Under the pieces are notes generated by a model, which ran no database searches, was not told where the DNA came from, and saw only the letters and a program-made list of their open reading frames with translations. A program made the position numbers and the translations under genes. DNA of 64,000 bases from CAVQMB01 sp963713445 (GTDB lineage: Bacteria > Pseudomonadota > Gammaproteobacteria > Competibacterales > Competibacteraceae). Positions 57,560 through 64,000 of this stretch are shown here, in pieces. Each line of letters begins with the position of its first letter. Position 1 is the first letter of the stretch. The stretch spans positions 1 to 64,000 of the forward strand of contig CAVQMB010000011.1 of assembly GCA_963713445.1 (NCBI GenBank), given 5' to 3'.

Positions 57560-57937
57560 TCAGACGGCGAGGGTGTAGGTGACCCCCGTCTCGTCGAACT
57601 GGACCAGCGGGGCGGTGCTCAGCGGGGCTTCGGTGTCGCGGTCGACGAAGCTGCTGTAGCGGTAGGGATTGTAACGGGCGTTGCGACCGGCCAGGCGATT
57701 GAGACTGGCATCCTCGCCGGGATGACGGAATTCGATCAGTTCGCCCACCACGTAGGCGTGGACGGTACGGCGGTTTTCCCGCAACATGCGCTGGCGGCCG
57801 GATTCGCGCACCAGGAAGGCGGCATCACGCAGCCGGATCTGCTTGGCCGAGGCCTTCACCCGACCGTCCTGCATAATGCTGTAACAACCGCGCTTGGGAT
57901 TGACGAATACCCGCACCGGTTTGCTGTAATCGATCAT
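57560..57937 (-). CDS. Conserved hypothetical protein (phage-like family)
   Basis: The 125-residue protein reads like a family I have seen in phage and bacterial genomes: RGCYSIMQDGRVKASAKQIRLRDAAFLV and RENRRTVHAYVVGELI and ARYNPYRYSSFV. I recall no function. No membrane or signal segments are apparent. It stands alone on the minus strand between two plus-strand genes. Phage origin is inference. Confidence 0.65.
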   Translation of the reverse strand: MIDYSKPVRVFVNPKRGCYSIMQDGRVKASAKQIRLRDAAFLVRESGRQRMLRENRRTVHAYVVGELIEFRHPGEDASLNRLAGRNARYNPYRYSSFVDRDTEAPLSTAPLVQFDETGVTYTLAV

Positions 57938-58020
57938 CGGTTCTACCTGCTGAGACCGGCGCGTACTATAGGGCTTGCCGTGAAAAAAGCAAGGGGTTTT
58001 AGGCCATTGCGAGCCGTCGC

Positions 58021-59238
58021 ATGGCCATAGCGAGTGCCGGTATCGACCGCAGCCGGCGGGTGGTGGGGCTGATCGGGGGCGGCCACTTTTTCAGTCACTT
58101 CTACATGCTGGTGCTGCCGCCGCTGTTTCCGCTGCTGCGCGATGTTTACGGGGTCGGCTACACCGAGCTGGGCCTGGCGTTTACCGGCTTCAGCGTGATG
58201 ACCGGCCTGACCCAGACGCCGGTCGGCTTTCTGGTGGACCGTTATGGTGGCCAGCGCCTGCTGGTCGCAGGGTTGGTGCTGGAGGGCATCGCAATCGGCC
58301 TGATCGGCGCGCTGCCGCACTATGGCGCCCTGCTGGTCCTGATGCTGGTGGCGGGTCTGGCCAACGCGGTTTATCACCCGGCGGACTACGCTATCCTGAG
58401 CGCGGCCGTGCCGGGCGAGCGTATCGGCCGGGCCTTTTCCTGGCACACCTTCGCCGGTTTCAGCGGTGACGCGCTGGCGCCGGTGACCGTGCTGGCGCTG
58501 ATGGGCTTGTGCGGCTGGCGCCTGGCGCTGATGGTCTGCGGCCTGGGCGGCGTGGCCATGGCATTGATCCTCTGGGCTAACGGTGGACTGCTGCAGACCC
58601 GATACCCAGCCGCGATGCCGGCCAGGGCGCACAGCGCGCAGCAGCCCGCGGGCCGCTGGGGGATGCTGTTCAGCCTGCCGGTGGTGATGGCGTTGCTGTT
58701 TTTCGTCGGCATCGCCATGACCGGCAAGGGGGTCCAGAGTTTCAGCGTGGCGGCCCTGGTTGGCCGCGACCGGCTGGCCCTGGATCAGGCCAGCGGGGTG
58801 CTGTCGGCCTATCTGTTCATGGCCCCGCTGGGTGTGCTGGTGGGCGGCCGGATCGCCGACCGGGTGCGCCATCACGCCCGGGTGGCGGGCCTCTGTTTCG
58901 TCGTCGTGGCACTAGCCTTTGCACTGGTGGCGCACGGCGGGCTGACGCCGGCCTGGCTGCTGGTGCTGTTCGCGGTGGCCGGCTTCGCGGCCGGCATGGT
59001 GGCACCGTCGCGCGACATGCTGGTACGGGCAGTGGCACCGCCGGATGCCGTCGGCCGGGTGTTCGGGTTCGTTTCCACCGGGTTCAACATCGGCGGCATG
59101 GTGGCGCCGCCACTGTTCGGTTATGTACTCGACCACGGCGCCCCGTCGCTGGTGTTTTGGGGTGTGGCCGGAGTCAGTCTGGTAACCGGGTTAACTGTTC
59201 TGGAGACCAATCGTCGCCGTATCGCCGTCACTGCGTGA
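58021..59238 (+). CDS. Major facilitator superfamily permease
   Basis: The 405-residue protein has about 12 membrane helices. The MFS loop motif is seen in GFLVDRYGGQRLLVAG (about residues 68-83) and GGRIADRVRHHARVAG in the second half. There is a His-rich start of the first helix (LIGGGHFFSHFYMLVLPPLF). The substrate is unknown. It precedes the TRAP transporter but with 240 bases between, so a separate unit is likely. Confidence 0.85.
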   Translation: MAIASAGIDRSRRVVGLIGGGHFFSHFYMLVLPPLFPLLRDVYGVGYTELGLAFTGFSVMTGLTQTPVGFLVDRYGGQRLLVAGLVLEGIAIGLIGALPHYGALLVLMLVAGLANAVYHPADYAILSAAVPGERIGRAFSWHTFAGFSGDALAPVTVLALMGLCGWRLALMVCGLGGVAMALILWANGGLLQTRYPAAMPARAHSAQQPAGRWGMLFSLPVVMALLFFVGIAMTGKGVQSFSVAALVGRDRLALDQASGVLSAYLFMAPLGVLVGGRIADRVRHHARVAGLCFVVVALAFALVAHGGLTPAWLLVLFAVAGFAAGMVAPSRDMLVRAVAPPDAVGRVFGFVSTGFNIGGMVAPPLFGYVLDHGAPSLVFWGVAGVSLVTGLTVLETNRRRIAVTA

Positions 59239-59480
59239 GGCCGCAGCCAGCGATCGCGCTACCGGCAGCGGACTGACACGCGGCTGTCATCATACGCCGG
59301 CCTTATAGGTGTGGTGTGACCGTTCCGGCACCGCGGGAAGGGTCATTTGGCGCCTTGCGTCATCACTGCCCGACGCGGCCCCTGTGGCCGTCGGCGGGCT
59401 TTGTTATGGCGATGCATTTACCGGCGACTGTCCCTATACTGGCAGCCTGTTGCCGACAACCGATGCTAAGGAGGATGGCA

Positions 59481-60476
59481 GTGAAGATACCGTTTCGCAC
59501 CATGCTGGGGCTGCTCACCGGGGTAGCGCTGGCGGCGGTGGCGGGCGTGGCCGGCGCCGCCCAGCGCTGGGACATGCCAGTGGCGTATTCCGCGTCCAAT
59601 TATCACACCGTCAATGACGAACACTTCGCCCAGGCGATCACCCAGGCCACCGGCGGTGCCATCAAGGTGGTGGTCCACCCCAGCGGCTCGTTGTTCAAGG
59701 GCAACGAGATCAAGCGTGCGGTCCAGACCGGTCAGGCCCAGATCGGGGAACGGCTGATCTCGGCGCTGGCCAACGAGAACCCGCTGTTCGAGGCCGATGC
59801 ACTGCCGTTCCTGGCGACCAGCTTCGACCAGGCCTGGGACCTGTATCAGGCCTCCAAGCCGGCGCTGGAGAAGGTGCTGGCCAAGCAGAACCTGAAACTG
59901 CTGTACGCGGTGCCGTGGCCGCCGCAGGGACTGTACACCAAGAAGCCGGTGACCTCGGCGGCTGACATGAAAAACGTCAAGTTCCGGGCCTATAACTCCG
60001 CCACCTCGCGCCTGGCCGAGCTGATGGGCGCCATCCCCACCCAGATCGAGGCCGCCGACCTCAGCCAGGCCTTCGCCACCGGTGTGGTCGACAGCATGAT
60101 TTCCTCGGGTTCGACCGGCTATGACCGCAAGCTGTGGGAGTACACCCACTACTGGTACGATGTCCAGGCCTGGCTGCCCAAGAACATGGTGTTCATCAAC
60201 AAACACGTCTGGGACGGTCTCGATCCCAAGACCCAGGGCATCATCCTGGGTGCCTCGGCGATGGCCGAGAAGACCGGCTGGGCCAAAGCCCGGGAGCTGT
60301 CGGACTGGTACAAGCAGCAGCTGGCCGCCCACGGCATGAAGGTCGAGCCGCCCAGCAAGCAACTCAAGGCCGACTTCGAGAAGATCGGTCACACCATGAC
60401 TGCGGACTGGCTGAAGCGGGCCGGACCGGTAGGCAAGCACATCATCGACAGTTACCGGGCCATGCAGAAGCAGTAA
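59481..60476 (+). CDS. dctP: TRAP transporter solute-binding protein (DctP-type)
   Basis: The periplasmic receptor of a TRAP transporter. A signal peptide (LGLLTGVALAAVAGVAGAA) is followed by a body with VHPSGSLFKGNEIKRAVQTGQAQIG and LQPP-like hinge VPWPPQGLYTKKPVTS; the ligand-pairing Arg region is KNVKFRAYNSATSRLAELMGA. I start at GTG 59481, seven bases past an AAGGAGG site. The ATG at 59475 touches that site and is less likely. It has 331 residues. dctQ and dctM follow at once. The ligand is probably an organic acid. Confidence 0.93.
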   Translation: MKIPFRTMLGLLTGVALAAVAGVAGAAQRWDMPVAYSASNYHTVNDEHFAQAITQATGGAIKVVVHPSGSLFKGNEIKRAVQTGQAQIGERLISALANENPLFEADALPFLATSFDQAWDLYQASKPALEKVLAKQNLKLLYAVPWPPQGLYTKKPVTSAADMKNVKFRAYNSATSRLAELMGAIPTQIEAADLSQAFATGVVDSMISSGSTGYDRKLWEYTHYWYDVQAWLPKNMVFINKHVWDGLDPKTQGIILGASAMAEKTGWAKARELSDWYKQQLAAHGMKVEPPSKQLKADFEKIGHTMTADWLKRAGPVGKHIIDSYRAMQKQ

Positions 60477-60480
60477 GCCG

Positions 60481-61005
60481 GTGCGGCGGGTTCTCGATAG
60501 CCTCTATCTGGGCTGTGGGGCGCTGGCCGGCCTGTTTATGGTCGCCATCGCGGTGCTGGTGCTGGCCAGCATCGTGGCCCGGCTGACAGCCTTCAATCTG
60601 GCAGGGCTGAACGAGTATGCGGGCTATTGCATGGCCGCATCCTCGTTCCTGGCCCTGGCGCATACCTTCGGCCGCGACGAGCACATCCGGGTGTCGGTGC
60701 TGCTGACGCCCCTGACCGGCGCCGTGCGCCGCGGTGTCGAGCTGTGGTGCCTGGCGGTGGGCGGTGGACTGGCCTGTTATCTGGCCTACTACAGCATCAA
60801 AATGGTCCGGGTATCGATCATGATCAACGACATCAGCCCGGGGCCGGATGCCACGCCGCTGTGGATTCCGCAGCTGGCCATGGCGCTCGGTACCAGCGTG
60901 CTGGCGCTCGCGGTGCTGGACCGGCTGGTGCAGGTGGCGCGTGGCGCACCACTGGATGAACCCACCGGCGAGGAACTGCTGACCACCGGCCAGGGCCGGA
61001 CCTGA
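60481..61005 (+). CDS. dctQ: TRAP transporter small membrane subunit
   Basis: The 174-residue DctQ-type protein has four membrane helices, with conserved NEYAGYCMAASSFLALAHTF and DEHIRVSVLL in the loops between them. The start is GTG 60481, four bases after the dctP stop. It forms the membrane complex with DctM. It overlaps dctM by one base. Confidence 0.92.
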   Translation: MRRVLDSLYLGCGALAGLFMVAIAVLVLASIVARLTAFNLAGLNEYAGYCMAASSFLALAHTFGRDEHIRVSVLLTPLTGAVRRGVELWCLAVGGGLACYLAYYSIKMVRVSIMINDISPGPDATPLWIPQLAMALGTSVLALAVLDRLVQVARGAPLDEPTGEELLTTGQGRT

Positions 61006-62315
61006 TGAACGATGCCGTCGCGACCGGGGTGTTCCTCGGGGTGTTGTTCTTTCTGCTGGCCAGCGGGGTCTGGATCGGGCTGGCGCTGATCGGCGTGGCG
61101 CTCACCGGCATGCTCATGTTCACCGTGCGCCCGGCCGGCGACGCCATGGCCACCGCGGTGTGGGGTATGGCCTCGTCGTGGAGTCTGACCGCGCTGCCGC
61201 TGTTCATCTGGATGGGCGAAATCCTGTTCCGCACCCGGCTCAGCGCCGACCTGTTCCGCGGCCTGGCACCCTGGCTGAACCGCCTGCCGGGCCGGCTGCT
61301 GCACGTCAACGTGGCCGGCTGCGCGCTGTTCGCCGCCATCTCGGGGTCGTCGGCGGCGACGGTGGCCACGGTTGGCAAGATGTCCATCCCCGAGCTGCGC
61401 CAGCGCAATTACCCGGAATCGCTGATCATCGGCACCCTGGCCGGCGCCGGCACCCTGGGCCTGCTGATTCCGCCGTCGATCATCCTGATCGTCTACGGCG
61501 TGACGGTAAACGTCTCAATCACCCGACTGTTCATCGCCGGCATTCTGCCCGGGCTCATGCTGGCGACCTTGTTCATGAGCTATATCGTGGTGGTGGCGCT
61601 GATCAAACGTGACAGCATGCCGCCGCGCGAGCCGTCACTGGGTGTCTGGCGCAAGCTGCGCGAAGCGTTGTATCTGCTGCCGGTGGTGGCACTCATCATG
61701 GCGGTGCTGGGGTCGATTTATCTGGGCATCGCCACCGCCACCGAGGCCGCCGTGCTGGGCGTGGTGGGCGCCCTGCTGCTGGCCCTGGTGCAGGGCTCGC
61801 TGAGCTGGCGCGCCTTCGTCGACAGTCTGATGGGGGCAACCCGGACCTCCTGCATGATCGCCCTGATCCTGGCCGGTTCGGCGTTTCTGACCCTGGCCAT
61901 GGGCTATACCGGTCTGCCCAGCCAGCTCGCCGAGTGGATCGGCAGCCTGGGACTGTCGCCGCTCAGCCTGATCATCGCCCTGACGCTGTTCTACGTCGTA
62001 CTGGGCTGCTTTCTGGACGGCATTTCCGCGGTGGTGCTGACCATGGCCGTGGTCGAGCCGATGATCCGCCAGGCCGGCTTCGACATGGTCTGGTTCGGCA
62101 TTTACCTGGTGATCGTGGTGGAAATGGCCCAGATCACCCCGCCAGTGGGCTTCAACCTGTTCGTGCTGCAGGGCATGACCCGCCATCAGATCACCTACAT
62201 CGCCCGCGCCGCGCTGCCCATGTTCTTTCTGATGGTGCTGGCGGTGGGGCTGGTGGTGGCTTTCCCTCAGCTCGCCTTGTATCTGCCCGACCACATGATG
62301 CATCTGGGGCACTGA
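61005..62315 (+). CDS. dctM: TRAP transporter large membrane subunit
   Basis: The 436-residue DctM-type protein has about 12 helices and is the sodium- or proton-driven permease. GGTLGLLIPPSI-like features are in GAGTLGLLIPPSIILIVYG and in FAAISGSSAATVATVGKMSIPE. It begins at ATG 61005, one base overlapping dctQ. The three genes make a complete TRAP transporter. Confidence 0.95.
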   Translation: MNDAVATGVFLGVLFFLLASGVWIGLALIGVALTGMLMFTVRPAGDAMATAVWGMASSWSLTALPLFIWMGEILFRTRLSADLFRGLAPWLNRLPGRLLHVNVAGCALFAAISGSSAATVATVGKMSIPELRQRNYPESLIIGTLAGAGTLGLLIPPSIILIVYGVTVNVSITRLFIAGILPGLMLATLFMSYIVVVALIKRDSMPPREPSLGVWRKLREALYLLPVVALIMAVLGSIYLGIATATEAAVLGVVGALLLALVQGSLSWRAFVDSLMGATRTSCMIALILAGSAFLTLAMGYTGLPSQLAEWIGSLGLSPLSLIIALTLFYVVLGCFLDGISAVVLTMAVVEPMIRQAGFDMVWFGIYLVIVVEMAQITPPVGFNLFVLQGMTRHQITYIARAALPMFFLMVLAVGLVVAFPQLALYLPDHMMHLGH

Positions 62316-62376
62316 ATGGAACCGGCTATCCGCGGGCGCGTCCAGTGACTCAGATGACCGCAGCGGGAACGGCGCT

Positions 62377-62682
62377 ATGACCGGCCGGGTGCACCGGGCC
62401 CGGCCGGCGACCGGTGCGGTAGTGGAATTCCATCTCGACGACCAGCGCTGCGAGGGCCGGGTGGGCGATACCTTGCTCACAGCCATCCTGCTGCACGCGC
62501 CGGCGTTGCGCCAGGCCGAGTTCGGGGGTGGCTGGCGGGCCGGTTTCTGCGTCATGGGCGCGTGCCAGGACTGTTTCGTGCAGCTCGCCGACGGCCGCCG
62601 GCTGCGGGCCTGCCAGACGCCGCTGGAAGCCGGCATGCGGGTGCGGCTCGCTGCCCGGGGATGGCCTGATGGCGACGATTGA
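62377..62682 (+). CDS. 2Fe-2S ferredoxin-like subunit (HcnA/SoxD-like)
   Basis: The 101-residue protein has the 2Fe-2S loop FCVMGACQDCFVQLADGRRLRACQT, with four Cys (CxxxxCxxC, then a later C). It resembles small subunits of FAD amine or hydrogen cyanide dehydrogenase-like complexes (HcnA, SoxX). It overlaps the FAD gene by 14 bases, pointing to one enzyme. The substrate may be the solute taken up by the TRAP transporter upstream. Confidence 0.82.
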   Translation: MTGRVHRARPATGAVVEFHLDDQRCEGRVGDTLLTAILLHAPALRQAEFGGGWRAGFCVMGACQDCFVQLADGRRLRACQTPLEAGMRVRLAARGWPDGDD

Positions 62683-64000
62683 GCCGGTGGTCATTGTCGG
62701 CGCCGGACCCGCCGGGGTGCGGGCCGCCGGGGCGCTGGTAGCCGCCGGCCTGCGGCCGCTGCTGATCGACGAGGGCGCGCGCGCCGGCGGCCAGATCTTC
62801 CGCCAGCCCGAGGCCGGCCGGGGTGCCGGCTACCGGGTGCTGTACGGCTCCGAATATCGCCGTGCCCGCCATCTCCACCACGACTTCGAGGCCCTCCGGA
62901 AGCATCTCGACTACCGGCCGCGCACCCTGGTGTGGAATGCCGGGCCGGGCTGGCTGGAGTTGTATGACAGCGGCAAGGGGTGCAGCGAGCGGCTGGCCTG
63001 GAGCCGGCTGATTCTCGCCACCGGCGCCATGGACCGGGTAATCCCGCTGCCCGGCTGGACGCTGCCGGGTACGTTTACCCTGGGCGGTGCCCAGACCCTG
63101 CTCAAGGCCCAGGGCTGCCTGATCGGCCGGCGGGTGGTGTTCTACGGCACCGGGCCGCTACTGTACTGGGTCGCGCTGCAGTATGCCCGGGCCGGAGCCG
63201 AAGTGGCGGCGGTGCTCGACACCACCCCGCGTACCCGGCAGTGGCGCCACCTGGCCGGCCTGGTGGCGCTGCCCGGCTATCTGGCCAAAGGGATCGGGTT
63301 CATAGCCGCCCTGCGCGCCCGCGGCGTGCCCGTGCTGCACGGGGTGAGCGCGGCCGCCATCGAGGGGAGTGGCGGGGTGACCGGGTTCAGCCTGCGCCAT
63401 CGCGGCCGCCGCTATAGCCTGGCCTGCGATGCCGTCGCCATTGGCCATGGCCTGCGCTCCGAGATCGCCCTGGCCGAGCTGCTGGAGGTGCCGCTGAGCT
63501 GGCACCGCGCCCAGCAGCAATGGGTGCCGGAGTGTGATGCCTGGGGCCGGACGGCGGTCAGCGGCGTCTACCTGGCGGGCGACGGTGCCGGCATAGGCGG
63601 CGCCGGGGCGGCGGCTCTGCGCGGCCGGCTGGCCGCGGCGGCGTTGCTCGCGGATGCCGGTCATTGCGTCGCCCGCCTCAAGCCCGCCGCTGGCGCGCCG
63701 GCTGGGCCGCGAGTCGCGGGTCCGGCGCAGCCTCGAGGCGATGTTCCCGGTGCCGGCCGCCGCGTCTCGCCAGCGCCGCCGACGATCTGGTCATCTGCCG
63801 CTGCGAGGGCTTGACCGCCGGGGCCATCCGGGCCGCTGTGGTCCGGCCCGGCGCTGAGGATGTCAACCGTGCCAAGGCGTTCTCGCGGGTCGGCATGGGC
63901 AGGTGCCAGGGCCGGATGTGCGGCCTCAATGCCCAGGTCATCGTGGCCGCCGCCCTGAACCAGCCGGTTGCCGCGGCCGGGCACCTGCGGGGCCAGCCGC
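62669..64000 (+). pseudogene. FAD-dependent oxidoreductase subunit (HcnB/SoxA-like), frameshifted, cut by window end
   Basis: From ATG 62669 the protein has an FAD-binding site VVIVGAGPAGVRAAGAL and a second NAD(P)-type site with VVFYGTGPLLY, typical of HcnB/OoxA-type pyridine nucleotide-disulfide oxidoreductases. The frame is broken near 63,680 and 63,765. The third frame then reads LVICRCEGLTAGAIRAAV and MGRCQGRMCGLN, which is a BFD-like 2Fe-2S domain with four Cys at the C-terminus of this family. The gene runs off the window. With the small 2Fe-2S protein it forms an oxidoreductase of unknown amine or imino-acid substrate; opine, glycine betaine derivative or hydroxyproline-type substrates are all possible. 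Confidence 0.8.

Overview
The window is best read as two unrelated pieces of DNA joined near base 12,985. Bases 1 to about 12,985 are very GC-rich accessory DNA: a corrinoid/ferredoxin fusion protein related to the mercury-methylation proteins HgcA and HgcB next to a methyltransferase, several toxin-antitoxin-like modules, a Fic protein, a large secreted beta-propeller protein, lipoproteins, an IS110 transposase remnant and a DUF4365 protein. The propeller protein and lipoproteins recall Gemmatimonadota or a similar soil or marine lineage, but that is inference. Bases from about 12,985 to 64,000 are a conventional gammaproteobacterial chromosome segment. This rests on the carAB-dapB, lptM-lysA-dapF-DUF484 and engB/cytochrome c4/dsbA neighbourhoods, the ExeA/GspB pair and MlaA. 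The join removes the last 20-odd residues of the essential carB gene and meets the tail of the DUF4365 gene on the other strand, which is what an assembly chimera would look like.

Layout of the left part: CpaM-like methyltransferase and HgcAB-like fusion (9-1800); a lipoprotein start and a SEC-C gene, both broken (1942-2539); a small protein and nucleotidyltransferase pair (2751-3538); a BNR/sortilin-like secreted protein (6579-3555) in an operon behind an AbrB/RelE-type pair (7173-6576); a Fic protein (8418-7255); an RHH/RelE pair (8594-9071); an S41 peptidase lipoprotein and a SnoaL-like lipoprotein (9091-11119); a second, fragmentary copy of the propeller gene (11118-11292); a truncated IS110 transposase (12330-11491); and DUF4365 (12612-12985).

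Layout of the right part: pyrimidine/arginine and lysine genes carB, carA, dapB; tRNA-Gly(CCC); an H-NS-like protein; trmB; two alpha/beta hydrolases; the nrdR-ribD-ribE-ribH-nusB operon; GNAT and a small cytochrome c; purC; NAD-glutamate dehydrogenase; argA; lptM-lysA-dapF-DUF484; engB; cytochrome c4 and dsbA; msrB; exeA/gspB; lipid A acyltransferase, DUF2007 and mlaA; a MerR/B12-binding regulator; DUF1499 and rsmE; a four-carbon acid kinase with its aldolase and an aldo/keto reductase; xth; the arginine deiminase cluster arcD-arcA-argF-arcC; LysE; an MFS permease; a complete TRAP transporter; and the start of a 2Fe-2S/FAD oxidoreductase complex cut by the window end.

Many genes are split by single-base shifts while keeping family motifs in successive frames: the HgcAB fusion, the propeller gene, IS110, a hydrolase, DUF484, the kinase/aldolase pair, argF and the last oxidoreductase. 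This pattern fits uncorrected indel errors in a long-read metagenome assembly better than widespread gene decay. Breaks marked 'pseudogene' should be read with that in mind.
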